Source: JAWXBM01 sp964470455 (GTDB lineage Bacteria > Pseudomonadota > Gammaproteobacteria > Xanthomonadales > SZUA-36). Taken from it: a stretch of DNA of 64,000 bases. This document shows, piece after piece, positions 46,682-55,810 of the stretch; within the stretch, counting starts at the first letter, position 1, and the number at the start of each line of letters is the position of its first letter. Where the stretch lies: the NCBI GenBank assembly GCA_964470455.1, contig CAYYCX010000008.1:1-64000 (forward strand), in the 5' to 3' direction. The notes below the pieces were generated by a model. It saw only the letters and a list, made by a program, of their open reading frames with translations, made no database searches and had not been told where the DNA came from. Position numbers and translations under genes: made by a program.

Positions 46682-49600
46682 ATGTAAGCACTAGCGATCT
46701 CTTTCTTGCCTTCCGCCAGGCGAAGGTCTCGCAGTATTTTGAAAAGCGAGGTGTGGGCTTGGTCGATCTAGCGAAGTATGAGAGCGACCTAGAATCAAAT
46801 TTGGCTCGACTACAGGAGAAGCTAAAAAACGGTGACGGCTGGTTCTCAGGTGTACCCATAGGTCAAGTTTGGGTTGTGCCGAAACGTCGAAGAAGGATCA
46901 AAATTCAAGACAATCAGATAATTGAAATCGGGGGCGAACGACTTGCAGAGCAACAGGGTGGATTAGACGTTTCTATAAGGCTGACGCCATCTCCTGAGTT
47001 TTCAATTGTGGAAGTTCTCTACCTCTGGGAATTTGGCCCAGCGTTGGATGCCATAGTCCCGAAGCAAGCAGTTGGTTATCGACTGGATATTCGTAATGGC
47101 GGTGTTCGCAAACATTCGCGATGGCTATTTGAATATTGGCCAAGGAAGTACAACCAATTTAGAAAAGAGAGTCTCGAAGCGGCTCAAGAGCACCTAAAAG
47201 ATTCAGAAATACCGATAGAGGTGCTTAGCGCAGACCTTGCGAGCTTCTACGACACGATTGATGCGAGGTTTTTGCTGGGCCAGGATATCCTCCAAGCGCT
47301 TTCTAGGCCGGCTGAGAATCGCCCAGCATTAGATTTGGGTAAATTCAGATCTGCCACGGAGTCTCTGCTGAGTGCTCACTCGAAATTTCAAAGAAAGGTA
47401 AAAGTTTGTACAGGGCTGGACTGGAAAATAGGAGTTCCAATTGGCGCCCTAACCAGCCGAGTAATCGCAAACGTTGCGCTGGCTTCGCTCGATGACGCAA
47501 TTCTTAAACATCCACATTTAATATCATATCGAAGGTATGTTGACGATTTTGTGATTGTTGGAAGATCTGAACGACCGGAATCAAACTCGATTGACTCAGT
47601 CATAGGTCATTACATCCCTCTGTCCGGCGCGAAATCGGAAAGATTTGATTTAAACGTAGATACCCTTAAGCGCCATGGTTCTACTTTTTGTCTACAGCGT
47701 GAGAAATGTCGTGCATACCGCCTAACTGGACAGGAGGGTCATGACTTTTTGAGTGCAATTTCTGCAGATTTCCGTCACCTTGTTAGCGAACGTCGCGCTT
47801 TTATAGATTCTTCTATTTTTGACCCAAAAGAAGCACGAAGAATCATTCGTGCAGGCAAAGACGCAGGAACACCAGTCAGGTCCTTACGAGATGCTGATCG
47901 AACAAAATTGGAACACTTTGCACTTTCGACAGCGTTGAGTTCGTTGGAACGAATGTCAACGTTGGTGAACAACCAAGACGCTAGAAGAATTGTAAAAGGC
48001 GCAGTGCAGGGGCTAGAAAGGTTGGTCGCCGATCATGATAGTTGGGTGGAAAGTCTCGATTCTGCTTTTCGACTGCTGGGAATCGCAGCGGGCGTTAAGG
48101 ATTGGGATGAAGTAAACGAACTCGTCGAGCGAACCGAAATTTTGTGGGGTGATGTTGAAACTTTGCGTGGTTCAATTTCCGGACTTTATTATCGAGACAT
48201 TGAAATAAAATCAAATTCTGCATGGATTTGGCTCAGAAATTACTTGCACGAGGCAAGGCTAGAATCCCTTAGTTGTTCGATTAGCTATGTCGAAAATTTT
48301 AAGGATCTCCCCGAGGGGCTGCAAAAGGGGCTCAATTATCGAACTAGAAAGCTATCGATCAAATCCATTCTGAATATTGCAAGGAAACTTTCCATCGCAG
48401 ATCTTCGTGCATTAGACCGCGAAAACGATATCCTGCTGCGAGGGTCACTGTCGGCGGATAAGGGGCAGGCGCCGATCGAATTGCAGTTCGATCATGATTT
48501 GTCAGCGAGAATTGGCGCAATTAGTGATTTTGTAGGTAGAGTAAGAGAGCTTGGTGACCAAGCCTGGTGGGTTGATCCAGTCAGGCTTTTCCTGAGCACA
48601 CGTCCACCTTCGTACTTTGATATTTCACTTCGCTGCCTATATGAAGTCGAAAGCCTAGGCTTCAATCAAAATATATTTGAAGAGCTTTTGGAACTTGTGA
48701 ATGCAGTCAGGGGCACTGACTACCGCCATGCGGTTGGTCATGTAATTTCTGAAACTCCTCCATGTGTTCAAGTACCAACCCGCGAGTGGGATCGAGAGCT
48801 ACGAGAGTCCTATCAAAACGACCCTTGCATCATTTTAGGAAACTTAGTTGTTGATCACTCTTGGTTTGATGCAGCTCTAAAAAAGAACCCAATTGAAAGC
48901 ATTGATAGACTTCGGGGTCTTGCAACTGTCTTAAGAAAGGCGGCTTCAGTCGCTGGATCAAAGTCTTTTGAGACCAACCAGAATTGCCTTCTAATTTTGC
49001 CAGAATTGGCCCTGCCACGCCGATGGTTTCGTGAAGTCGCCAACTACGTTTCTAAGCATGGTTCATTTGGCCTTGTAGTAGGACTGGAGTACCTCCATCA
49101 TCAAAAACAACCTCACGTTTATAATCAAGTATATGCCGTCTTTCCTGGCCCATTTGGGTCGGTTGCAACTTGGCCTTGGACCAAACGCCGTCCGGCTGAT
49201 TCTGAAGCTGAGGAGTTGAAAGAATATAGTCTCAGTTTTATGCCAGGATTAGGTAAAAGCCGTAGTCGGGTTGTCGTAGATTCCTTATACGGACAGTTGT
49301 CAGTGCTTATTTGCAGTGAACTTTTGGAGGTTCGTCGCGTCGCGGATTTATTGCGCCGTGCTGAGCTAATAGCGGTTCCATCGTGGAATAAAGACACAGC
49401 TTCCTACGACCATCTTATTCAAACCGTGGGTATGCAACTGCATGCTATTGTGGCCATCGCCAACAATGGGTTTTATTCTGATTGCAGAGCTTGGGCCCCT
49501 GAGGTTAGGCGCTGGGCGAGGGATATGTGCAGACTGATAGAACGTCAGGTAGACGATGTTGTGCACGTGGATTTTCCACTAGCATCATTAAGGAGATTTC

Positions 49601-49713
49601 ATTCTCAATCAATCTCTACCCGAGCTGCCGTCAGTGAAACTGTTAGCAATTACCCCGACTGGAGGCCATTGCCGCCAGATTGGGCCCTACCAACTCGCGA
49701 AGAGGATGTTTAA
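46678..49713 (+). CDS. Reverse transcriptase fused to a nitrilase-like domain (UG1/DRT1-like)
   Basis: The 1011-residue protein has an RT core: motif A with Asp186 in SADLASFYDTID, motif B-like GVPIGALTSR (252-261), and YVDD at 287-290. A helical middle follows. The C-terminal nitrilase-like domain (about 760-990) has a plausible Glu776 (LPEL), Lys836 (WTKRR), Cys879 (LLICSEL) triad. RT-nitrilase fusions are known as the UG1 group, defence-associated RT type 1. No retron RNA or intron maturase region is seen. The only reasonable start is TTG at 46678, overlapping the mod stop. The next ATG is immediately followed by TAA in another frame. The gene is AT-richer than the core genome. Confidence 0.88.
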   Translation: MNVSTSDLFLAFRQAKVSQYFEKRGVGLVDLAKYESDLESNLARLQEKLKNGDGWFSGVPIGQVWVVPKRRRRIKIQDNQIIEIGGERLAEQQGGLDVSIRLTPSPEFSIVEVLYLWEFGPALDAIVPKQAVGYRLDIRNGGVRKHSRWLFEYWPRKYNQFRKESLEAAQEHLKDSEIPIEVLSADLASFYDTIDARFLLGQDILQALSRPAENRPALDLGKFRSATESLLSAHSKFQRKVKVCTGLDWKIGVPIGALTSRVIANVALASLDDAILKHPHLISYRRYVDDFVIVGRSERPESNSIDSVIGHYIPLSGAKSERFDLNVDTLKRHGSTFCLQREKCRAYRLTGQEGHDFLSAISADFRHLVSERRAFIDSSIFDPKEARRIIRAGKDAGTPVRSLRDADRTKLEHFALSTALSSLERMSTLVNNQDARRIVKGAVQGLERLVADHDSWVESLDSAFRLLGIAAGVKDWDEVNELVERTEILWGDVETLRGSISGLYYRDIEIKSNSAWIWLRNYLHEARLESLSCSISYVENFKDLPEGLQKGLNYRTRKLSIKSILNIARKLSIADLRALDRENDILLRGSLSADKGQAPIELQFDHDLSARIGAISDFVGRVRELGDQAWWVDPVRLFLSTRPPSYFDISLRCLYEVESLGFNQNIFEELLELVNAVRGTDYRHAVGHVISETPPCVQVPTREWDRELRESYQNDPCIILGNLVVDHSWFDAALKKNPIESIDRLRGLATVLRKAASVAGSKSFETNQNCLLILPELALPRRWFREVANYVSKHGSFGLVVGLEYLHHQKQPHVYNQVYAVFPGPFGSVATWPWTKRRPADSEAEELKEYSLSFMPGLGKSRSRVVVDSLYGQLSVLICSELLEVRRVADLLRRAELIAVPSWNKDTASYDHLIQTVGMQLHAIVAIANNGFYSDCRAWAPEVRRWARDMCRLIERQVDDVVHVDFPLASLRRFHSQSISTRAAVSETVSNYPDWRPLPPDWALPTREEDV

Positions 49714-49745
49714 GTGGTGCTGCGCAACGGTCCAAGAAGAGAGAA

Positions 49746-51821
49746 ATGCACTTTCGCATAGCCGACACTTTCACCGACAGCCTTGCCAAGCTTACAGGCG
49801 AAGAACAGAAGTCTGTAAAAACCACGGCATTCGACCTACAACTCAATCCAACCAACCCAGGATTTAGCTTCCACAAACTCGACCGAGCTAAGGACCCCAA
49901 TTTTTGGTCAGTTCGAGTGAGTCGCGACATTCGCCTTATTGTGCACAAGACGGCTTCAAGTCTACTGCTTTGCTACGTTGACCACCATGACAATGCTTAC
50001 AAATGGGCAGAGCGCCGCAAGCTTGAGACACATCCAAAGACTGGTGCTGCTCAGCTAGTGGAAATTCGGGAAACTGTAGAAGAAATAGTAGTTCCGCAAT
50101 TCGTATCCAAGGAGCCGGTTCAGACGGCTTTGCCCTTACTCTTTGCGCAGAAATCGGATGATGAACTGTTAGGGTATGGTGTTCCTGAAGAGTGGCTGGA
50201 AGATGTTCGAGCGGCTAACGAGGACAGCGTGCTCGATTTGGCAGACCACTTACCGGCTGAAGCCGCCGAAGCGCTACTTGAAATCGCTACCGGTGGTGTC
50301 CCTCGCGTAGCACAGCCGGTAACGGCACGCGCTGATCCATTCGAGCACCCTGATGCGCAGCGTCGATTCCGGGTGATGAGCAATGTTGAAGAGTTAGAAA
50401 GGGCGTTAGAGTTTCCCTGGGAAAAATGGACCATTTTCCTGCATCCGGCACAACGCCAGTGGGTCGAAAAGGACTATGGCGGTCCAGCGCGAGTTTCGGG
50501 CTCGGCAGGAACCGGTAAAACCATTGTTGCGCTACATCGAGCCGTTTATCTGGCACGAAATCATCCTGACGCGAGAGTTTTGCTGACTACCTTTTCAGAA
50601 ACATTGGCCAACTCACTGCGCATTAAACTTCGACGACTCATCTCGAATGAACCGCGCATTGCGGAGCGTTTGGAAGTCCATTCGATCGATGATATTGGCT
50701 GCCGACTCTATTCATCGAACTTAAGCCGGCCAGAAATCGCCTCTAAGGAAGTAATCCAAAACTATCTCCGTGAAGCATCCGAGCAAACCAGCGACCACAA
50801 ATTCAGCCAGAATTTTCTTCTGAATGAATGGGAGCATGTCGTTGATGCTTGGCAACTTCACACCTGGGAAGAGTATCGGGATGTCCTGCGCCTGGGCCGA
50901 AAGACGCGACTCAATGAAAAGCAGCGCGCGTTGCTTTGGTCGATATTCGAAAAGCTGCGAGCGCGGCTAACTGAAACAGGGCTGCTGACGATGTCACAAC
51001 TCTTCGATCAACTCGCATCAAAGCTCGCAGGGAACAAGCGCCCACCATTCGAATTCACGGTCGTTGATGAGGCGCAAGATGTGAGTGTGTCTCAGCTCAG
51101 GTTCCTCGCGGCTATTGGCGCTGATCGCCCTAACGCACTATTTTTTGCCGGTGATTTGGGGCAAAGAATTTTCCAGCAGCCTTTTTCTTGGAAGGCACTG
51201 GGTGTTGAGATTCGGGGACGATCGCAGACTCTGCGCGTCAACTACCGAACATCACACCAGATTCGAATGCAGGCCGATCGCTTATTGGGACCGGAAGTTT
51301 CAGATGTGGATGGAAATAAGGAGGATCGTCGCGGTACTGTTTCAGTATTCAATGGGCCTGACCCGAAAATACAAGTTTTCAATACCATAGAGGCTGAAGC
51401 TGAGGCCATTGGCGCTTGGCTATCAGATCGAGTCGAGAGTGATCTCTTGAAACCACACGAGATCGGAGTATTTGTGCGCTCGACGGCGGAAATAGAGCGT
51501 GCAAAACGAGCAGCTGGAGACGCTGATCTGCCTTTCAAGATATTGGACGATCATGCCTCGACAACCAGTGGGTTCGTGTCTATCAGCACAATGCATTTGG
51601 CAAAGGGCCTGGAGTTTCGTGCCGTCGTGGTCATGGCCTGTGATGATGAGGTTATACCACTGCAAGAGCGAATTGCTATGGTGGTGGACGACTCGGATTT
51701 AGAAGAGGTTTACAACACCGAACGCCATCTGCTTTATGTGGCTTGTACCAGGGCCCGTGACCACTTATTGGTTTCAGGTGTGGACCCGGTATCGGAGTTT
51801 CTTGGTGACATGACTATCTGA
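49746..51821 (+). CDS. RelE-like domain fused to a UvrD-type helicase
   Basis: The protein has 691 residues from ATG 49746. The first 90 residues (FRIADTFTDSLAKLTGEEQK ... FWSVRVSRDIRLIVH ... YVDHHDNAYKWAERR) look like a RelE/ParE fold. A superfamily 1 helicase follows: Walker A GSAGTGKT (Lys258), DEAQD (441-445), NYRTSHQIR, TMHLAKGLEFRAVVV and LLYVACTRARD. A direct role in DNA unwinding or resection is likely. Whether the RelE part is an active ribonuclease is unknown. It follows the RT gene by 32 bases. Confidence 0.85.
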   Translation: MHFRIADTFTDSLAKLTGEEQKSVKTTAFDLQLNPTNPGFSFHKLDRAKDPNFWSVRVSRDIRLIVHKTASSLLLCYVDHHDNAYKWAERRKLETHPKTGAAQLVEIRETVEEIVVPQFVSKEPVQTALPLLFAQKSDDELLGYGVPEEWLEDVRAANEDSVLDLADHLPAEAAEALLEIATGGVPRVAQPVTARADPFEHPDAQRRFRVMSNVEELERALEFPWEKWTIFLHPAQRQWVEKDYGGPARVSGSAGTGKTIVALHRAVYLARNHPDARVLLTTFSETLANSLRIKLRRLISNEPRIAERLEVHSIDDIGCRLYSSNLSRPEIASKEVIQNYLREASEQTSDHKFSQNFLLNEWEHVVDAWQLHTWEEYRDVLRLGRKTRLNEKQRALLWSIFEKLRARLTETGLLTMSQLFDQLASKLAGNKRPPFEFTVVDEAQDVSVSQLRFLAAIGADRPNALFFAGDLGQRIFQQPFSWKALGVEIRGRSQTLRVNYRTSHQIRMQADRLLGPEVSDVDGNKEDRRGTVSVFNGPDPKIQVFNTIEAEAEAIGAWLSDRVESDLLKPHEIGVFVRSTAEIERAKRAAGDADLPFKILDDHASTTSGFVSISTMHLAKGLEFRAVVVMACDDEVIPLQERIAMVVDDSDLEEVYNTERHLLYVACTRARDHLLVSGVDPVSEFLGDMTI

Positions 51822-51832
51822 CGACTCAATAG

Positions 51833-52822
51833 ATGCGCTATTGGTGGGTCAATCAAAACCAAACCTTTCAGCAAGAGACTGAGGGTGGATACCTTTGGTC
51901 TCCTAAACGTAACGCTCATAATGGTCGCAACCCGTTTTATGAATTCATGCGTGAAGTCGCGCCAGGCGACCTCGTATTTTCATTTCAAGGAACCTTCATC
52001 CGCGCGATAGGCATTGCCCGGTCAACTGCCTATGAAGCACCCAAACCGCCTGAATTTGGTGCTGCTGGACCGAACTGGAGTCGAATCGGCTGGCGAGTCG
52101 ATGTTCGTTTTCACACGCTATTGCATCAGATTCGACCTGCAGAGCACATGAATCTGCTTGGCCAGGTACTGCCCAATCAGTATTCGCCATTGCAAGCATC
52201 TGGACGTGGCAACCAGGGTGTATACCTCACCAGATTGTCTCAGGATTTCGCTAATGTCCTCATAGAATTGATTGGTACCGAAGCACACCACCTGGTTAAT
52301 TCTGTAGGTTTGGGGACGCTGCTAGATGAGGGTTTGAGAGACGTCGCGGTTGGCCAAGTTGAGTGGGAAGAGCATATCGCAGGCGAGATTCGCCATGACG
52401 AAACCATGCCAGAGACTGAGCGGGAGGCCATTATTGTCGCGAGACGTGGCCAAGGTAAGTTTAAAGAAGAAGTCCTCAGGCTTGAAAGAAGCTGCAGAAT
52501 CACGGGTGTTGACCGAATAGAACACCTCCGAGCAAGCCACATTAAACCCTGGCGTGACTGTGAAGACCATTGGCAGCGACTGGATGGGAGTAATGGCCTT
52601 TTGCTTACACCCTCAATTGATCATCTATTTGACCGCGGCTTTATTTCTTTCGAAGGACATGGCGAGCTCTTGATTTCACCAGTCGCGCACCAGGAATCAC
52701 TGAAAAGAATGGGAATAAAAGTGGATGAGGTAGTGCGGGTTGGGGCCTTCGCCAGCGTGCAAAAGGAGTATCTGGAATACCATCGCAACCAAGTATTTCT
52801 TAAGGCCAGTGTCAACCAGTAA
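51833..52822 (+). CDS. HNH endonuclease with EVE-like N-terminal domain
   Basis: The 329-residue protein has an N-terminal part (RYWWVNQNQTFQQETEGGYL ... PGDLVFSFQGTFIRAIGIA) that resembles EVE/PUA-like domains reading modified bases. This is a pattern-level call. The C-terminal half has HNH residues His236 (ASHIKPW), Asn254 (NGLLL) and His264 (DHLFDRGFISF). It may cut modified or marked DNA, so it would complement the Type III system. The start is 11 bases after the helicase stop; it is the last gene of the tight cluster. Confidence 0.8.
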   Translation: MRYWWVNQNQTFQQETEGGYLWSPKRNAHNGRNPFYEFMREVAPGDLVFSFQGTFIRAIGIARSTAYEAPKPPEFGAAGPNWSRIGWRVDVRFHTLLHQIRPAEHMNLLGQVLPNQYSPLQASGRGNQGVYLTRLSQDFANVLIELIGTEAHHLVNSVGLGTLLDEGLRDVAVGQVEWEEHIAGEIRHDETMPETEREAIIVARRGQGKFKEEVLRLERSCRITGVDRIEHLRASHIKPWRDCEDHWQRLDGSNGLLLTPSIDHLFDRGFISFEGHGELLISPVAHQESLKRMGIKVDEVVRVGAFASVQKEYLEYHRNQVFLKASVNQ

Positions 52823-52900
52823 ATGAAATCCAATAGCCGGCTATCATTTCGATTTCGTATCCGCAAGTTTTGTCGAACCTTCTGACGAATTAGTAGAGCT

Positions 52901-53773
52901 ATGTTTTCTCTCTTTAGTTTCCATTTCCATGTAGATGTAAAAATCAGAGAGCTGCTCGAAAAATTTAGGCAGAAGGAATCTGTCTCGTCTCGGTTTATTA
53001 AACTATTTGAATCACATGGCGTTCATCGGAATCACATACCAGGGTTTTTTGGACACGGATTGACGATTGCCGATATTTCGAATGAAGATCTTGCTCTTAA
53101 AAAGCTGGATGATCAGTTACTAAAAGCAGCAAGCTCATTATTCAACGTTAGGTTGGAATGGTTGCTTTGCGCAGACAATCAGGTCTATTCAACGCATAAC
53201 TTCTACAAAGACCCTGGTCGATACAAGGCCTGGCTAAATGAGCTAGTTGATTCGCAGTGTAGTGAACGTTTCATCGCAAATTTGTATTTGAGTACGCCCA
53301 AATCTTGGGAATACGATGCAGTGTTGATCATTCAAGAGCGAATTGGCAGTTTGAATGATCAGGAAATTTACAAATATCATCTTTGCTCAGGCTGGATACA
53401 TCAATATTGGAAAGCTCGCGTTGATTTAGCCGCGTGTATCGCGATTACACTAAACGCAAATGTCTATTTGAAATCAAGTTGGGTTCGAGGCTCTTTGCAG
53501 CAAATTGCGGAAGGCGAATGCTTACCCCACGAACTCGAAAAGCTCAAATTAGATAGGAGAAAGCGAGGCTCCATTAAGAAGTTTGACTGGCAAGCTGAAG
53601 CGTGGGTCTTCGATCCCAGAGATTTTGTTTTGGGCTTGGCGGAAGGCAATTTTGGACAGAAAAACGCGCTAGCCCGGTGGCTTGAGTACTCAAAACAAGG
53701 ATTCATGGAAACAGGCTACTCGCGCGACTTGCCGGCACCGCTATTTGAAGAGCATCTCAAGCGGCTGAAATGA
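52901..53773 (+). CDS. Protein of unknown function at the end of the defence cluster
   Basis: This is a 290-residue soluble protein, Trp-, Lys- and Arg-rich, with no motif I recognise. The gap of 78 bases to the HNH gene and the shared strand leave room for cotranscription. Its base composition is as AT-rich as the RT gene, unlike the core. The first seven residues (MFSLFSF) may be extra if translation starts later. Confidence 0.55.
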   Translation: MFSLFSFHFHVDVKIRELLEKFRQKESVSSRFIKLFESHGVHRNHIPGFFGHGLTIADISNEDLALKKLDDQLLKAASSLFNVRLEWLLCADNQVYSTHNFYKDPGRYKAWLNELVDSQCSERFIANLYLSTPKSWEYDAVLIIQERIGSLNDQEIYKYHLCSGWIHQYWKARVDLAACIAITLNANVYLKSSWVRGSLQQIAEGECLPHELEKLKLDRRKRGSIKKFDWQAEAWVFDPRDFVLGLAEGNFGQKNALARWLEYSKQGFMETGYSRDLPAPLFEEHLKRLK

Positions 53774-53825
53774 CATACCGATTTTTCTATTGGTGATTTT
53801 CAAGGGGTGATACAGCGTTAGAAAC

Positions 53826-54458
53826 ATGCGCGCGACCGGCAAAATCAAGCACTGGAACGCAGAGAAGCGCTATGGCTTCATCACCTCGGATTCCGGTGGC
53901 GACAATGTCTTTGTGCACATCAGCGCTTTCAATTCACCCATGCCGCCGCCGCGAGTGGGTGACAAGGTTTCCTACCGAGCTTCCTCCGATCGCCAGGGAC
54001 GACCTCGTGCCGAGGATGTATTGCGCGAGGGTGAAACCCGAAGGATTGAAATTGCCCCGCCCGTAGCGCCCAGGCGACCGTCTCCTCGAACTCATCACAA
54101 TCATTGGCCACGAGATAAGGCGAGTGACAGGTCGCGAATCCCGGATCGAAACAGGCATTCGCGCGCTGGCAGAGGAGGTTCGTTCTTTCTGCTTGTCGCC
54201 GTGATTGCAGTAGGTGCTTATGCCTACCACAAACTACGGCAACCCAGTGATGTAGTGTCGAATACGTTCATCCCGCTGGCGCAACCTTTCCAGGAGCCAG
54301 AACCCGAATTTCAATGCGACGGCCGCAAGTTCTGCAAGCAAATGACCAGCTGCGACGAGGCTCACTATTTCCTTCGAAACTGTCCCGGCAATGACATGGA
54401 CGGTGATGGGGATGGAGTCCCTTGTGAATGGGAGGTGTGTGGCGGCGGCGGGCGCTAA
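53826..54458 (+). CDS. Cold-shock domain protein with Excalibur calcium-binding tail
   Basis: The 210-residue protein starts with a cold-shock domain (GKIKHWNAEKRYGFITSDSGGDNVFVHISAF). An Arg/Pro-rich linker, one membrane helix (FFLLVAVIAVGAYAYHKL) and an Excalibur motif (CDEAHYFLRNCPGNDMDGDG followed by DGVPCE) follow. This CSD-helix-Excalibur order occurs in several gammaproteobacteria; its role is unknown. The N-terminal nucleic-acid-binding part would face the cytoplasm. Confidence 0.82.
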   Translation: MRATGKIKHWNAEKRYGFITSDSGGDNVFVHISAFNSPMPPPRVGDKVSYRASSDRQGRPRAEDVLREGETRRIEIAPPVAPRRPSPRTHHNHWPRDKASDRSRIPDRNRHSRAGRGGSFFLLVAVIAVGAYAYHKLRQPSDVVSNTFIPLAQPFQEPEPEFQCDGRKFCKQMTSCDEAHYFLRNCPGNDMDGDGDGVPCEWEVCGGGGR

Positions 54459-54491
54459 GTACACCGAATCATAAATTGGGAAATTGGCGCG

Positions 54492-54698
54492 TTGTTTTGG
54501 AATGTGCAAAGAGCACATGGCCAGAATTGGGAAGCGCCTTTTCGCGCGAAGATTGAAAAGGAATTACCCAGTAAAGACTTAATGTTCCTTATGGGAACTA
54601 TTCATCGTTTCCCTGACCAGTGGTTAATCGTGAGTCTTTTCTACCCGCCTAAGCTACAGCCCGACGCCCCGGTTCAGGAATCGTTGTTTCCGCAGTAA
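54492..54698 (+). pseudogene. C-terminal fragment of an unrecognised protein
   Basis: An open stretch of 68 codons with text like a conserved protein tail (KDLMFLMGTIHRFPDQWLIV, then SLFYPPKLQ) has no start other than TTG and no ribosome site. It looks like the remaining end of a larger gene. It overlaps the 3' end of the DUF488 gene on the other strand. Confidence 0.45.
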
Positions 54699-55134
54699 TG
54701 TGCGCGACGTCAAAACCGCGGGTAGCTCCTGCTGCCCGAGCTACGTACGTTCTATGGCAACGGTTAAAATCCGCCTCGTAACACATCAGAGCTGCGGTCG
54801 ATGTATGGCTGATGTCGGCCAACTCTTGAACAGCGGGTTGTTGTTCGGCCAGGTGCTTCATGAAGGCATGCGTGTAGCGGTTCCAATTGCCGTCGGCCCT
54901 GTGGCGATCGCGGATGGGTTTGGGGCACCCAAGGGCTGGCATGTGCAGATAGGTGATGCCATAAGGTTCCAGAGCTTGGGCTAAAGCACGCTTGGAAAAA
55001 CCCCGTTTGCGCGACAGCGGAAGCTCTCGAACGTCCACCAGGGTTTGTATGGAGTTACCTTGCAGTCGTTGAATAAATGCTTCGAGCGTCAGACCTTCGT
55101 ATCCAACGGTGAAGATGTTCTTGGGAGTCTTCAT
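54649..55134 (-). CDS. DUF488-family protein
   Basis: The 161-residue protein from 55134 (MKTPKNIFTVGYEG) has DUF488 marks: TVGYEGLTLEAFIQRL, LVDVRELPLSRKRGFSK, Cys-Pro in GCPKPIRDR, and CYEADFNRCHR. The reaction is unknown; some members lie in defence islands. The longer frame to 55224 adds sequence atypical for the family. Confidence 0.8.
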   Translation of the reverse strand: MKTPKNIFTVGYEGLTLEAFIQRLQGNSIQTLVDVRELPLSRKRGFSKRALAQALEPYGITYLHMPALGCPKPIRDRHRADGNWNRYTHAFMKHLAEQQPAVQELADISHTSTAALMCYEADFNRCHRTYVARAAGATRGFDVAHITAETTIPEPGRRAVA

Positions 55135-55367
55135 GACGGAGGATGTTAGCGCATCGGTCCGAGCGATGACAGGACGGCGCGGGGCGCCAATTTGGGTGTC
55201 AGTCCTCCGTGTATCAATTGGCACTTCAGCAAATGCCGGGCACGTAGTTCTGGATTCCAGAACATAGAATGACTTTGGCGCAGAAGCCCCTTCTCACCTA
55301 TTGAGAACCCGATCCTCGAAGATAAGGCTGGGCAAGCTCCCGCCCGGCCGCAAGCGAGGACGAAGAA

Positions 55368-55649
55368 ATGAAGGTTTCATTGGCTTTGACCCAACACGCC
55401 CGCGTGCGCATGCAACAGCGCGGCATTCCGCACCGGGTGCTGGAGTGGCTGTCGGCCTACGGTGAAATTGATCACCAGCGCGGCGCCGAGCTGTATTACT
55501 TCAGCCGCCACTCCCGCGAGGCCCTGCAACGGCATGAAGATCCGGCCACCCTGCGGCGCCATGCGAAGGCGCTGAATGCCTATATGGTGTGTACCGAGGG
55601 GCGGGTATCCACGGTGGGGCATCGTTACCAGCGCGTTGTCCGGCATTAA
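55368..55649 (+). CDS. Small DUF4258-like protein
   Basis: The 93-residue protein contains ALTQHARVRMQQRGIPHRVL and AYMVCTEGRVSTVGHRYQRV, a pattern of small RelE-like or DUF4258 proteins often found with toxin-antitoxin or other mobile modules. Its partner may be the remnant just downstream. A toxin function is only a guess. Confidence 0.6.
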   Translation: MKVSLALTQHARVRMQQRGIPHRVLEWLSAYGEIDHQRGAELYYFSRHSREALQRHEDPATLRRHAKALNAYMVCTEGRVSTVGHRYQRVVRH

Positions 55650-55659
55650 CAGAAGGAGT

Positions 55660-55749
55660 GATCCCTATGGCGCGGGCAGCCCTTACCGCGCCGACAGCTC
55701 AAACAACCCCTATGGCCAGGGATTGTCAATTTATGGCGATGAGGATTAA
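55660..55749 (+). pseudogene. Remnant with NPYG repeats
   Basis: The stretch DPYGAGSPYRADSSNNPYGQ, then GLSIYGDED and stop, is open but has no start codon. Tails with repeated (S/N)PYG(x)G are seen in small proteins that accompany DUF4258-like genes. It is probably the end of a decayed neighbour. Confidence 0.4.
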
Positions 55750-55810
55750 ACGTCAGAAACGTCGTGTCCAATATTGATTTCTGTCCACGTAACGTGGACA
55801 ATCGTAAATA

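Noticed and set aside
46682..46687. ATG at 46682 as the RT start
   Set aside because: It is directly followed by TAA and is in another frame.
46678..49713. Retron or group II intron interpretation of the RT gene
   Set aside because: There is no maturase or HNH part in the protein, no intron RNA ends, no room upstream for a separate msr-msd (the gene overlaps mod), and the nitrilase tail fits UG1/DRT1 instead.
36196..54500. Integrative element with tRNA attachment site
   Set aside because: No tRNA, integrase or clear att direct repeats were seen at the island ends; only the short Fic-end duplication.
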